A stretch of 64,000 bases of DNA from contig NZ_PDLY01000002.1 of the NCBI RefSeq assembly GCF_014048465.1, positions 248,001 to 312,000 of the forward strand, read 5' to 3'. Position 1 is the stretch's first letter; the number at the start of each line of letters is the position of its first letter. The notes under the pieces were generated by a model. The model ran no database searches, was not told the DNA's origin, and worked only from the letters and a program-made list of their open reading frames with translations. Origin of the DNA: Bombella mellum. Its GTDB lineage: Bacteria; Pseudomonadota; Alphaproteobacteria; Acetobacterales; Acetobacteraceae. Position numbers and translations under genes: made by a program. Below are positions 51,986 to 61,389 of this stretch, piece after piece.

Positions 51986-53668
51986 TTACTTGGCCAGTTC
52001 AGGCAGCGGGTTCATCAGGGCAGGATTGTCGACATAATCAACCGGCACGGCGATGACCACAGGTCCCTGGGTCTCCATACCCTCACGCAGGGCGGCCTTC
52101 AGGCTGTCAACGCTGTTGACATTGATGCCCTTGGCGCCAAAAGAACGGGCAAAAGCAGCAAAGTCGATCGGGCCGAAGGCCACGGCAGCATCACGCCCGT
52201 ACTTCTTCTCTTCCTGAATACGGACCATGTTGAAGTGCTGGTCCACCCAGATGATGTGGATCAGGTTGCTCTTCAGGCGGACGGCGGTCTCAAGGTCCAT
52301 GGAGGACATCATGAAGCTGCCATCACCGGAGACGGAGATGACCTTCTGGGCCGGATTCACGATGCTGGCGGACATGGCCCACGGCAGGGCCACGCCCATC
52401 GTCTGCTGACCGTTGCTGATCAGCATCTGGCGGGCACGGAAGACCTCGAGGAAGCGGGCATGCCAGATATGGAAGGACCCCATGTCCAGACAGATCGTGA
52501 TGTCCTGCGCCACAAAATCTTCCATCACCTTGATGATCTCGAGCGGATGGAGCATCCCCTGCTGGGAGCTTTTCGCCTTGGCGAAGGCGGCCTTCTGGGA
52601 GGCACGGTAGACTTCCAGAATCTTGTCCAGAGCAGCACCGGATGTCAGTGCTCCCGTCTCCCTGGTCAGGTGCTGCACGGTCAGGGCGATGGAACCGATC
52701 AGCTCGATCTCAGGGTTGAAGGCGTTGTCCAGCTGGGCCGGAACGACATCAACATTGATGATCGGACGGGTGGACTTCCTGTTCCAGAGGGACGGATCAT
52801 ACTCGATCGGGTTGTAGCCAATGGCCACGACCAGATCAGCCTCATCCAGCAGGTAATCGCCGTACTGGTTGTGGAACAGGCCAACACGACCACCGAAACG
52901 GGAGACCAGGTCCCTGGAGACGGCACCGGCAGCCTGATAGGTGCCGACCACCGGCAGGTTCGTCTGCTTGACGAAAGCACGGATGGCATCGGCATTCTCC
53001 GGCTTGCTGGCCTTCATGCCCAGCAGGACGACCGGCTTCTTGGCCTTCTTCAGGGCGGCGGCAGCCTCCTTGATGACGTCCTCCGGTGCAGGACCTGCCT
53101 TGACGGCATTACGGTTGCCCATCACCGGATAATCTTCCGTGATCTCGGAATTCAGCACGTCCATCGGCACGCTGACGAACACACCACCCTGGCGGGGGCT
53201 TTCCGCCGCACGGAATGCATTGCCGATGACCTCCGACGTTGCGGCCGGAGCACCGATCTCCGCACTGTACTTCGTCACCGGACGCAGCATGCTGACCGTG
53301 TCCATGCTCTGGTGGGTCAGCTTCAGCAGGTCGGCACGACCGACAGCCCCACCGATCGTCAGGACCGGATCACCTTCGGAGGTCGCCGTGGCCAGACCGG
53401 TCGTCAGGTTGGACACGCCCGGACCAGACGTGGCGATGGCCACGCCAGCCCGTCCCGTGATGCGCCCGATGCCCCCGGCCATGAAGACGGCATTCTGCTC
53501 ATGACGGGCAACGATCGTACGGATGGGCGAGTCTTCCAGTGCCTCGAAGAGACGGTCGATCTTGGCACCCGGAATGCCGACGATATGGTCGACGCCATGG
53601 GCCTCAAGGTTGCGGACGATCAGATCAGCGGCTGTCTGTGCTGCCTTGTGGGATTTATTCTGTGTCAT
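51986..53668 (-). CDS. alsS: Catabolic acetolactate synthase AlsS
   Basis: A 560-residue thiamine-diphosphate enzyme that joins two pyruvates to acetolactate. The TPP-binding GDGSFMMSSMDLETAVRL motif and the N-terminal catalytic Glu (ARHEQNAVFMAGG) are present. Alone, without an ilvN-type regulatory subunit, and next to alsD, it is the catabolic (acetoin) form. It follows alsD by 84 bases in the same operon. Confidence 0.93.
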   Translation of the reverse strand: MTQNKSHKAAQTAADLIVRNLEAHGVDHIVGIPGAKIDRLFEALEDSPIRTIVARHEQNAVFMAGGIGRITGRAGVAIATSGPGVSNLTTGLATATSEGDPVLTIGGAVGRADLLKLTHQSMDTVSMLRPVTKYSAEIGAPAATSEVIGNAFRAAESPRQGGVFVSVPMDVLNSEITEDYPVMGNRNAVKAGPAPEDVIKEAAAALKKAKKPVVLLGMKASKPENADAIRAFVKQTNLPVVGTYQAAGAVSRDLVSRFGGRVGLFHNQYGDYLLDEADLVVAIGYNPIEYDPSLWNRKSTRPIINVDVVPAQLDNAFNPEIELIGSIALTVQHLTRETGALTSGAALDKILEVYRASQKAAFAKAKSSQQGMLHPLEIIKVMEDFVAQDITICLDMGSFHIWHARFLEVFRARQMLISNGQQTMGVALPWAMSASIVNPAQKVISVSGDGSFMMSSMDLETAVRLKSNLIHIIWVDQHFNMVRIQEEKKYGRDAAVAFGPIDFAAFARSFGAKGINVNSVDSLKAALREGMETQGPVVIAVPVDYVDNPALMNPLPELAK

Positions 53669-53752
53669 GATGATTTCCTGATCATGCCCGCTCCTGAAAC
53701 CGGCGGGCCTGTGTAATCTGTAATCGGTGTCCCGGGCTGGAGGTCCGGCTCC

Positions 53753-54484
53753 TCAGCCGCCTTCTGCCGTGCGGATGGCCTCGTGCAGGCCGGCCGGCTG
53801 GAGGTTGGCCTTGGCAAACTCCTCCGTCTTCGGGAGGGAAATCTCCAGATCGGACATGCGGGCGACTTCCAGCTTACCGGATTTCACACGGTAATTCGTC
53901 ACATGGCCGCCATGCTTGCGGTCATCGCTGAGGACATGGAGGTGATACCCCGCCACATTGATCCCCTGCATGTAGGGCGGCGTACGGAAACCCAGCATCA
54001 CGCCGCTGATCTCCTCCATGCTGAAGGTCGGCTGCTTGGCCACGACCTCGAGCATTCCCGGATAGGGCTTGTGCTGGCAGAACACGGTCCGGGTATCGAC
54101 CTTCTCAAACTCACCCGTGAAGCGCACGGCTCCAAAAAGGTTGGGGTTGTCGATCAGCCCGTCCACGAGTTCCTCGAACTCTTCCTTGCCCATCGGCCGG
54201 TCGATGGTCACCGTCTTTTCCGGCTCGAAATAGGTCACACAGGCGAAGGGGGTCTTCATGTCCGCCGTGGTACCGGAGGCAATGCCCTCGGAGCGGAACT
54301 GGCGGACCTCGCCTTCAGTCACGATCATCTCGCCATCCAGGGCATCGAACGTCCCCAGACCGAAATCACCATGCTGGACCAGCTCTCCCAACGTCATCTC
54401 ACCGTCATAGACAGCATCCAGCAGCGCGGCCATCGTGGATGTCTGGAAAAGACGGTTTGGCTTTACACCTGAAGGTCGAGTCAT
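53753..54484 (-). CDS. alsD: Alpha-acetolactate decarboxylase AlsD
   Basis: A 243-residue BudA/AlsD enzyme that converts acetolactate to acetoin. The zinc ligands lie in GYHLHVLSDDRKHGGHV; the family start LFQTSTMAALLDAVYDGEMTLGELVQHGDFGLGTFDALDGEM is clear. ATG 54484 fits family length; the frame is open to 54598 but that crosses the divergent alsR start. With alsS it gives pyruvate overflow to acetoin. Confidence 0.95.
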   Translation of the reverse strand: MTRPSGVKPNRLFQTSTMAALLDAVYDGEMTLGELVQHGDFGLGTFDALDGEMIVTEGEVRQFRSEGIASGTTADMKTPFACVTYFEPEKTVTIDRPMGKEEFEELVDGLIDNPNLFGAVRFTGEFEKVDTRTVFCQHKPYPGMLEVVAKQPTFSMEEISGVMLGFRTPPYMQGINVAGYHLHVLSDDRKHGGHVTNYRVKSGKLEVARMSDLEISLPKTEEFAKANLQPAGLHEAIRTAEGG

Positions 54485-54561
54485 ATTGCCCCCTGTGTTG
54501 TTAATGCTTCCTTTTGTACGGCAGGGAAAAAGCTCCCACAAATATATAGTTCCCATCATCT

Positions 54562-54580
54562 CCATATAAAATATATATGG
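54562..54580. promoter_or_regulatory. AT-rich inverted repeat between alsD and alsR
   Basis: CCATATA and TATATGG arms surround a 5-base AT core, immediately before the alsR ATG and ~80 bases from alsD. It suits a LysR-type site (T-N11-A) or the alsR -10 region; the intergenic region is only ~100 bases. Confidence 0.4.
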
Positions 54581-54583
54581 CAT

Positions 54584-55492
54584 ATGGACATCCGACATTT
54601 CCGCTATTTCGTCACCATCGCCGAGACCGGCAACATCACCAAAGCCGCCGAAAAGCTGGGCATGGAGCAGCCTCCCCTCAGCCAGCAGATACGCCGTCTG
54701 GAAAGCTCGCTGGGCGTGTCACTCTTCCGCCGCCAGCCCCGTGGCGTCACCCTGACGGAGGCCGGACTGGCCCTTCTCCCCCATGCCCGCCTGATTCTCG
54801 ATCTCCGCCGCCAGTTCATCGAGGACGCCCACGGGCTGGCCCAGGGCAAGAAAGGGCATCTCCGCATCGGGCTGGCCGGGGCGGTCCCCCTGCTGCCAAG
54901 CATTCCCTTCGCCATCCGCCAGTTCAGCAACATCGCCCCGGGCGTGACCCTGTCACTGGAGGAAAGCAACACCCCCGCCCTCTGTGAGGCCCTTCTCTCC
55001 TACCGCATGGACATCACGATCCTGCGCCCTCCCGTACCGGACCAGGCCAACGTGCAGGTCATCCCCCTTCTTGATGAACCCACGCTGATCGCCCTGCCCA
55101 AGGGGCACCCCTTCACCGATGTGCCGGAACTCCATCTCAGCCGGCTGGCCACGGAACCGCTCATCATCTTCCCCCGGGAGCTGGGGCCGGGGTTCTTCGA
55201 TGCCATCCTGTCCGCCTACAGGGATGCGGGGGTCACTCCGTCCCTCGGCCAGCAGGCCCCCCAGATCGCCGGGACCATTCCGCTCGTGGCGGCAGGGCTG
55301 GGCGTCTCCATCGTGCCGCAGTCGCTGCACCAGCTCCATACGGGCGGAGTCACGTTCCACAGGATCGCCCGGCCCGCCCCCCATGCCACGCTGGCCATAG
55401 GCATCCGTACGGGAGAACAGCCTCCGCTCATCCATCATTTCATCACCGTCCTCCAGCAGGCCTGCAGAACCTACAGGGAGCTGCCGGACTGA
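54584..55492 (+). CDS. alsR: LysR-family regulator of acetoin synthesis (AlsR-like)
   Basis: A 302-residue LysR regulator: N-terminal HTH (MDIRHFRYFVTIAETGNITKAAEKLGMEQPPLSQQIRRLE) and a periplasmic-binding-protein-like effector domain. Divergent from alsD-alsS, the standard position of AlsR/BudR, which activates acetoin genes in response to acetate. The AlsR name rests on position. Confidence 0.85.
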   Translation: MDIRHFRYFVTIAETGNITKAAEKLGMEQPPLSQQIRRLESSLGVSLFRRQPRGVTLTEAGLALLPHARLILDLRRQFIEDAHGLAQGKKGHLRIGLAGAVPLLPSIPFAIRQFSNIAPGVTLSLEESNTPALCEALLSYRMDITILRPPVPDQANVQVIPLLDEPTLIALPKGHPFTDVPELHLSRLATEPLIIFPRELGPGFFDAILSAYRDAGVTPSLGQQAPQIAGTIPLVAAGLGVSIVPQSLHQLHTGGVTFHRIARPAPHATLAIGIRTGEQPPLIHHFITVLQQACRTYRELPD

Positions 55493-55511
55493 CCGGGCAG
55501 ATACGGAAAGG

Positions 55512-55551
55512 GCCTCTCCTGCGGGTATCATCTGCCCACGGGAGAGGCCCC
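55512..55551. terminator. Strong hairpin between alsR and gapR
   Basis: GGGCCTCTCC pairs with GGAGAGGCCC around a 20-base loop that holds an inner GCGGG/CCCAC pairing. There is no T run, so termination is likely but not textbook. It separates the two convergent genes. Confidence 0.5.
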
Positions 55552-55576
55552 CCTCCGAACGGAAGCGGAAAGCCGC

Positions 55577-55843
55577 TTACATGCCCAGGGCGCGGCGGTA
55601 GATGTCCAGCAGCGTTTCCTGCTCCTCCACCTCGGCCGGTTCCTGCTTGCGCAGCTTGATCAGCTGCTTGACGACCTTGACGTCAAACCCGGCGGATTTC
55701 GCCTCCTGGAACACGTCACGGATGTCTGCACCCAGAGCCTTGCGTTCCTCTTCCAGACGCTCGACACGGTCGATGATGGACCGCAGCCGATCCACGGCAA
55801 TGCCACCTGTCACGGCACCCTCGTCACCACTTCCCATATCCAT
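55577..55843 (-). CDS. gapR: GapR-like DUF2312 nucleoid-associated protein
   Basis: An 88-residue DUF2312 protein: LRSIIDRVERLEEERKALGADIRDVFQEAKSAGFDVKVVKQLIKLRKQ, then LLDIYRRALGM. This matches GapR, the alphaproteobacterial protein that clamps over-twisted DNA ahead of polymerases and aids replication. ATG 55843 has AGGAG upstream; the longer frame to 56020 has no conservation. Confidence 0.9.
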   Translation of the reverse strand: MDMGSGDEGAVTGGIAVDRLRSIIDRVERLEEERKALGADIRDVFQEAKSAGFDVKVVKQLIKLRKQEPAEVEEQETLLDIYRRALGM

Positions 55844-56252
55844 ACATACTCCTAAACTCTGCTCAGACACTGACACCTCAGGGCGGCTTATCGCTCCCTC
55901 GCCATCACGGTCAATACCATCCCGGAAAAGGACCATCCCATCCCCCGTCCGGCAGAAGCGGCGGACCGTGCCCTTTCTCTCAGAAAAGCCGGAAAATCGA
56001 CGGAACACGAATGTGAACACGACGTTACGGACCGGTAGAAAATCTGTCCTCCACCCCCTGCCACGGGCGGACGGCCATGCTTTCCACCATCACGCCAGTC
56101 CGGAGAAAAACATTTCCACCCTCTCCGGTCCCTAATCCCGCCGTTATGGCTTGAACGGGACAAGAAACAGGCTCTAAAATAAGGGCAGAAACAAGACAAG
56201 AGACAGAATTCTGCCTCCCCGAAGTTTCCAGACAGGAAAGGTACGCCTCATC
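55844..56252. other. Intergenic region between gapR and zwf
   Basis: About 400 bases with promoters for divergent gapR and zwf presumed. I see no RNA gene, repeat or small protein that I can support. Confidence 0.4.
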
Positions 56253-57725
56253 ATGGCACACTCTCAGCAGACCGCACCGTTTGACTACGTCATCTTCGGC
56301 GCCACGGGCGATCTGACGATGCGCAAACTTCTCCCGGCCCTCTACAACCAGCTCCGTGTTGGACATGTTCCGGAAGAGGCCCGGATCATCGGGACCGCAC
56401 GGTCTTCCCTGTCCCGTGAGGAGTACGTCGCCCGTGCCCGTGAGGCTCTGGAAACTTTCCTGCCCGCCGAGCACAGGGATGATGCCCTGATCGAACGTTT
56501 CCTCCAAAAGGTCCACTACGTCACGCTGGACGGCACGAAGAGCGACCATAACTGGGACGACCTGAAGGCCGTCCTGGACCAGTCACCGGCCGATCGCATC
56601 CGTGTCTTCTACTATTCCACGGCCCCCCAGCTCTTCGAGGCCATCAGCGAGAACCTCCACCGCTTCGGCTTCATCACCCCGCAGTCCCGTGTCGTGCTGG
56701 AAAAGCCGATCGGCACGGACAGTGCCTCCGCCAGGGCCATCAATGACGGTGTGAGCCGCTTCTTCGAGGAAAACCAGATTTTCCGCATCGACCACTATCT
56801 GGGCAAGGAGACCGTGCAGGACATCATCGCCCTGCGCTTCGCCAACCCGATCTTCAACGCCGTCTGGTCTGCCGAACACATCCAGAGCATCCAGATCACC
56901 GCTGCCGAGACCGTGGGCGTGGAAGGCCGTGCCTCCTATTATGACACGTCCGGTGCCCTGCGGGACATGATCCAGAACCATCTGCTCCAGGTCCTCAGCC
57001 TCTGCGCCATGGAGGCCCCGGCCGATCTGGAGGCCGATTCCGTCCGTGATGCCAAGGTGAACGTCCTCAAGGCCCTGCGCCCCATCCCCGAGGAGAAGGT
57101 GGCCAGCGAGACGGTCCGTGCCCAGTACGTCAAGGGCGAGCTGAAGGGCAAGCCCGTGCCGGGCTATCTGGAAGAGCTGGGCGACGACAGCAACACCGAG
57201 ACCTATGCCGTCATGCGGGCCTATGTCGACACACCACGCTGGAAGGATGTTCCCTTCTACATCCGCACGGCCAAGCGTTCGACCAGAAAGGTGAGCGAGG
57301 TCATCGTGACCTTCAGGAAGTCCGCCTCCTCCCTGTTCCGCACATCCGCAACCTCCGACCGTCTGGTGATCCGCCTCCAGCCTGATGAAGGGTTCGGGCT
57401 GGCCCTGAATGTCAAGAATCCTGCCGCCGCCGGATTCGATCTCCAGCATGGCACGATGGACGGAAAATTCGCCCCGGCCGACGGCTCCCTCATCCCTGAT
57501 TCCTATGAACGCCTTATGCTGGATGCCGTCCGTGGCTATCCGGCCCTCTTCATCCGCCGGGACGAGGTGGAGGCCGCATGGGCCTGGGTCGAGCCGACAC
57601 TGAAGGCCTGGGCTGCCAACAAGGCCCCGATGGCCCATTACCCTGCCGGTTCCTACGGACCGGAGGAAGCCCGCCGCTTCATCGCCACGACAGGCGATGC
57701 CTGGCATGAGGACATGGCGGACTGA
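56253..57725 (+). CDS. zwf: Glucose-6-phosphate 1-dehydrogenase
   Basis: A 490-residue G6PDH: Rossmann motif FGATGDLTMRKLLPALYNQ, the substrate-binding active-site RIDHYLGKE, and the C-terminal beta domain. First step of the oxidative pentose phosphate pathway, the main sugar route in acetic acid bacteria. Unusually there is no adjacent pgl or gnd gene here. AGGAAAGG lies ~14 bases before the ATG. Confidence 0.96.
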   Translation: MAHSQQTAPFDYVIFGATGDLTMRKLLPALYNQLRVGHVPEEARIIGTARSSLSREEYVARAREALETFLPAEHRDDALIERFLQKVHYVTLDGTKSDHNWDDLKAVLDQSPADRIRVFYYSTAPQLFEAISENLHRFGFITPQSRVVLEKPIGTDSASARAINDGVSRFFEENQIFRIDHYLGKETVQDIIALRFANPIFNAVWSAEHIQSIQITAAETVGVEGRASYYDTSGALRDMIQNHLLQVLSLCAMEAPADLEADSVRDAKVNVLKALRPIPEEKVASETVRAQYVKGELKGKPVPGYLEELGDDSNTETYAVMRAYVDTPRWKDVPFYIRTAKRSTRKVSEVIVTFRKSASSLFRTSATSDRLVIRLQPDEGFGLALNVKNPAAAGFDLQHGTMDGKFAPADGSLIPDSYERLMLDAVRGYPALFIRRDEVEAAWAWVEPTLKAWAANKAPMAHYPAGSYGPEEARRFIATTGDAWHEDMAD

Positions 57726-57788
57726 TCCTGTCCCCATGCCCGGCAGCAGGAGACCGGCTGGCCGCCCCTGCCATCAGGACCTCGCAAA

Positions 57789-57818
57789 CCGCCCTGTCCC
57801 TTCCGGCAGGGCGGTTTT
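57789..57818 (+). terminator. Terminator after zwf
   Basis: CCGCCCTG and CAGGGCGG pair as an 8-bp stem with a 10-base loop and TTTT; it lies 63 bases after zwf and 45 bases before the next gene. Confidence 0.75.
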
Positions 57819-57862
57819 GCCTGTCCACCCATCCACCCCATTCCACCCGAGGCAGACCCGTC

Positions 57863-58318
57863 ATGACAGAACCCGCCACTCCGCCCCGGCTGGGCCGCCG
57901 CCGCCCACGCCCCCCACGGTCGCTGAAACAGCACATCATCCGCCGTCTCATCGTGGTCGTGCCAGCCTTCCTGCTCATGTTCCTGTTTGTCAGGACGGGC
58001 GTGCTGGACAATCTTTATGACCAGTTCACCTTCAGCAAGCTGAGCTGGTTCGACAACACCGCCCTCGTGGAACATCTGCGCACCATCATCACCCGCAAGG
58101 GGCTGACGACCATGCCCAGACGCTGTCTCGTCATGGTCGTCAATGGTGATGGCAGCGTGAACACCCCCACGATCGACGTCCTGGGACGGCATGGGAACGG
58201 CTGTCCCGGAGACAAACCCTCGGCAGAACTTCTCTTCCATGTCCGGGTGGACCGTGCGGGCCAGAGCATCCTGACGGATGCCAGCTCACCCGACATGTAT
58301 CACCCCCTCACGCCCTGA
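57863..58318 (+). CDS. Small membrane-anchored protein of unknown function
   Basis: A 151-residue protein not recognised. A basic N-terminus (RLGRRRPRPPRSLKQHIIRR) precedes one transmembrane helix at ~28-46 (LIVVVPAFLLMFLFVRTGV), so the ~105-residue remainder is probably periplasmic. Two cysteines (CLVM... and NGC) could form a disulfide. Composition and codon use match the flanks, so it is likely a native gene. Confidence 0.65.
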   Translation: MTEPATPPRLGRRRPRPPRSLKQHIIRRLIVVVPAFLLMFLFVRTGVLDNLYDQFTFSKLSWFDNTALVEHLRTIITRKGLTTMPRRCLVMVVNGDGSVNTPTIDVLGRHGNGCPGDKPSAELLFHVRVDRAGQSILTDASSPDMYHPLTP

Positions 58319-58384
58319 CGGGCAGACCCGCCTGTTCCGCCGCTTGACCCGCCCCGAACGGGCAGGCATAAGCACCCCAGCCAG

Positions 58385-58735
58385 ATGGTCGGGCGATCGC
58401 CGTGTTCCCCCGGGAACATGGAGGAAAGTCCGGGCTCCACAGGAAGACGGTGCCGGCTAACGGCCGGCGGGGGTGACCCCAGGGACAGTGCCACAGAAAC
58501 GAGACCGTCCGCCTGCCGCCTCCCCCGTGGGAGACGGTGCGGACAAGGGTGAAACGGTGCGGTAAGAGCGCACCGCGCGGCTGGCAACAGCGGCGGTCAT
58601 GGTAAACCCCACCGGGAGCAAGACCGAATAGGAATGACAAGCCAGATCATGGCTGAGGGGTCCTGCCCTGTCATTCGGGTTGGTTGCGTGAGGTGTATTG
58701 TAAAATACATCCCAGAGGAATGATCGCCCCGCCTC
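58385..58735 (+). ncRNA. rnpB: RNase P RNA (bacterial class A)
   Basis: The catalytic RNA that trims tRNA 5' ends. Conserved elements in order: GAGGAAAGTCCGGGCTCC (CR-I), ACAGTGCCACAGAAA (CR-II), GGTAAGAGCGCACCG, GGGAGCAAGACCGAATAGG and CCAGAGGAATGATCGC (CR-V). Helix P1 pairs GGGCGATC (58391-58398) with GATCGCCC (58722-58729), which sets the ends to within a few bases. Confidence 0.96.
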
Positions 58736-59036
58736 ACGAAATCATGAGGCAGGACAGAACCCGGCTTACAGACCATCTGGCCCTTCTCCTGTATTTACTT
58801 CCCCATAAAAGCCTTGTCAGATCATGGAAAAACCATCCTCCATGACGTTCCTTCCCTACAGTTCCTGAAGAACAGATCTTGCCCACCGTCGGGATGTACC
58901 ATCCCGGCCCTGCGCCATTACCTCCCATACTGAAAATATTATTAAGTATTTTTAAATATTATATTAAAATCCATCTAATGCTTTCTGTCCCTCTACAATA
59001 AAAACCAGACTTTCAGCCATTTTTCGCAATAAAACT

Positions 59037-59077
59037 TTGACGTCCCATAAAATCCCATGATACCCCATGAAATCCCA
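59037..59077 (+). promoter_or_regulatory. dcw promoter -35 and four MraZ boxes
   Basis: In the 400-base gap after rnpB, (T/C)CCCA repeats start at 59043, 59053, 59063 and 59073: exact 10-bp period, i.e. four TGGG(A/G) units with 5-base spacers on the opposite strand. MraZ proteins bind such repeats to control their own operon. TTGACG (59037-59042) abuts the first box as a likely -35. The rest of the gap (58736-59036) is AT-rich with no gene recognised. Confidence 0.75.
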
Positions 59078-59134
59078 CAATAGGGGTACGGCATCAATTT
59101 CACCAGCAGGCAGGGAGGGGAACTTTCAAAAATC

Positions 59135-59611
59135 ATGTCCATGTTTCTCGGAACCCACGCCAGCCGTATTGATGCCAAGGGGCGCATTTCCATCCCCTCC
59201 CCGTTCCGTGCCGTCCTGAAAGATCAGGCCCGTCCGGGAGAGGCCCTGATGATCATCAGGCCTTCCCATCTTCATGACTGTCTTGAGGGATGGTCGGCCT
59301 CGGCCTTTTTTGCCTTTTCGGGAGCACTGGATGAGTATGATCCTTTCTCCGAGGATCATGACGATCTGGCCACGAGCCTTTACGCCGATGCCTACCCGCT
59401 GGACTGCGACAAGGAAGGACGGGTCAGCCTGCCCAGGAACCTGAAGGACCATGCAGGGCTGGACGGCGACGTCAGCTTCATGGGTCTGGGCCGGGTTTTC
59501 CAGATCTGGAACCCCGCCCTGGCTGAAGAACGCAGGCAGCAGGCCCGCAGCCGCACGAGGGACCTCGGCCGCCGCAAGAGTTCCACCTCCCGGGAGGTTC
59601 CGACCCCATGA
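59135..59611 (+). CDS. mraZ: Transcriptional regulator MraZ
   Basis: A 158-residue MraZ with two AbrB-like SpoVT domains: [25 protein letters not shown] and [23 protein letters not shown]. It represses the division and cell-wall cluster it heads. It overlaps rsmH by 4 bases. The C-terminal ~20 residues are basic and not conserved. Confidence 0.95.
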   Translation: MSMFLGTHASRIDAKGRISIPSPFRAVLKDQARPGEALMIIRPSHLHDCLEGWSASAFFAFSGALDEYDPFSEDHDDLATSLYADAYPLDCDKEGRVSLPRNLKDHAGLDGDVSFMGLGRVFQIWNPALAEERRQQARSRTRDLGRRKSSTSREVPTP

Positions 59612-60582
59612 ACAACGTCTATCAGATTGCTGAGGAAGTACGGCAGGAAGGCCACTTCCCTGTCATGCTGCCGGAAGTTCTGGAAACCATGAACCCGCAG
59701 GCAGGTGGCGTGTATCTGGATGGCACCTTTGGTGGCGGTGGCTACAGCCGTGCCCTGCTGCGCTCCACGGACTGCACGGTCCATGCCATCGACCGGGACC
59801 CAGACGCCATCCGGCGCGGGCAGGCCCTCGTCACGGCCTCCGAGGGGCGGCTCCATCTCCATCAGGGCACCTTCAGTGCCATGAAGGAACTTGTCGGCCA
59901 TGTCGGCCCCTTCAATGGCATCGTCCTGGACCTCGGCGTGTCCTCCTTCCAGCTGGATCAGGAGGAACGGGGTTTTTCCTTCCGTCATGACGGTCCCCTG
60001 GACATGCGCATGAGCACCGACGGCCTGAGTGCCGCCGATATCGTCAACGGGGAAAAGGAAGAGGTTCTGGCCGACATCCTGTATCATTACGGGGAAGAAC
60101 GCCGCTCCCGCCGTGTCGCCCGGGCCATCGTCGATGCCCGCCAGAGCGGCCCCATACAGACGACGGGACAGCTGGCCGAGATCATCCGCAGTGCCGTCCC
60201 CAAGGAACGCCCGAATTTCGACCCGGCCACCCGCAGCTTCCAGGCCATCCGCATCGCCGTGAATGATGAACTCGGAGAACTGGAACGCACGCTGGAGGCC
60301 GCACCGGACCTGCTGGCCCCGGGCGGCGTCTTCTGCATCGTCACCTTCCATTCTCTGGAAGACAGGATGACGAAACGTGCCCTCGCACGGCTGGCTGGCC
60401 GCATGGCCGGCCCGTCCCGCCATACGCCTCTCTCCATGCAGAAGTCGGAGCGTCCGGCCTTCGAGCTTCTGCATACACGCCCCCGCACCCCGGCTGAACA
60501 CGAACTGCAGCTCAACCCCCGCTCCCGCAGTGCCCGCCTGCGTGCCCTGCGACGCCTGCCTGCCAATGGAGCTTCCTCATGA
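59608..60582 (+). CDS. rsmH: 16S rRNA m4C1402 methyltransferase RsmH
   Basis: A 324-residue MraW/Rsm[19 protein letters not shown]-binding [42 protein letters not shown] and [13 protein letters not shown]. It methylates C1402 of 16S rRNA. Four-base overlaps with mraZ and ftsL. Confidence 0.96.
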   Translation: MNNVYQIAEEVRQEGHFPVMLPEVLETMNPQAGGVYLDGTFGGGGYSRALLRSTDCTVHAIDRDPDAIRRGQALVTASEGRLHLHQGTFSAMKELVGHVGPFNGIVLDLGVSSFQLDQEERGFSFRHDGPLDMRMSTDGLSAADIVNGEKEEVLADILYHYGEERRSRRVARAIVDARQSGPIQTTGQLAEIIRSAVPKERPNFDPATRSFQAIRIAVNDELGELERTLEAAPDLLAPGGVFCIVTFHSLEDRMTKRALARLAGRMAGPSRHTPLSMQKSERPAFELLHTRPRTPAEHELQLNPRSRSARLRALRRLPANGASS

Positions 60583-61334
60583 TCCGTTTCGTCACCCTCT
60601 TCTGTGCTGCCATGGCAGCCGGTTCCGGTCTCTTCCTCTACACGAAGAAGCACGAGACCCTTGTCCTGAACCAAGACATCAGGAAAACCATCGAGGACAC
60701 ACGCCGCGTCCAGCAGCAGACCGCCATCCTGCGCACCCAGTGGGCACTCCTCAACCAGCCGGACCGGCTAAGTGCGCTCGCCCAGCGTGTCCTGCCGGAC
60801 ATGAGCCAGGTTGAACCCACGCAGTTCGTCCAGCTGACGGACCTTCAGAAACGGCTGCCCGCCATCGACCGCCGCATCATCCCCATGTCACCGAGACGGG
60901 GGCAGGCCCAGAAGGAACTGGCCGCCCTGACAGCCACGGCACACCAGCAGGTCGCCCCTCCTGCCATCCACCCGCCTCATGAAGCCGTGGCCAGTGCGGA
61001 GCCAACGGAACACAGGCTTTCCCGCTCCCGCACCCACAGTGAAAGCAATGGCGATGCGGACCGGCAGCTGGAGCAGAGCCTGGCCCTCCTGAGCGAACAG
61101 GGCAGCAGCACCCCGACCCTGCATCACGTCCACGGTGCTGACACCGTATCGGTCCCTGCCCACAGGAAGGTCCGTCCGGCATCCGTCCATGCCCATAACG
61201 AACCGACGGAAGATGTCGCCTGGCACCCCGTACATGCAGCGGCCAGACACGGCCACATGGGGGGAATCCACACGGCTTCGGTACCATCGGATGACCCGGC
61301 TCCCCTTCCTCCGCCTGTTCCGCTGACGGACTGA
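60579..61334 (+). CDS. ftsL: FtsL-like division protein with long His-rich periplasmic tail
   Basis: A 251-residue protein in the ftsL position. An N-terminal transmembrane helix ([18 protein letters not shown]) is followed by a short coiled coil ([39 protein letters not shown]), the alphaproteobacterial FtsL pattern. From ~115 onward it is low-complexity and enriched in His, Pro, Ser and Ala; FtsL proteins are usually near 110-130 residues. FtsL with FtsB and FtsQ activates FtsW/FtsI. Assignment rests on position and N-terminal features. Confidence 0.75.
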   Translation: MIRFVTLFCAAMAAGSGLFLYTKKHETLVLNQDIRKTIEDTRRVQQQTAILRTQWALLNQPDRLSALAQRVLPDMSQVEPTQFVQLTDLQKRLPAIDRRIIPMSPRRGQAQKELAALTATAHQQVAPPAIHPPHEAVASAEPTEHRLSRSRTHSESNGDADRQLEQSLALLSEQGSSTPTLHHVHGADTVSVPAHRKVRPASVHAHNEPTEDVAWHPVHAAARHGHMGGIHTASVPSDDPAPLPPPVPLTD

Positions 61335-61389
61335 CCTGCGGGCAGTCCCTGCCCGTCTTCACCCTTCATTCCTTCCGAGCCCACGCCCC

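Noticed and set aside
58308-58640. Minus-strand open frames across 58300-58640
   Set aside because: They overlap RNase P RNA, whose conserved elements are on the plus strand.
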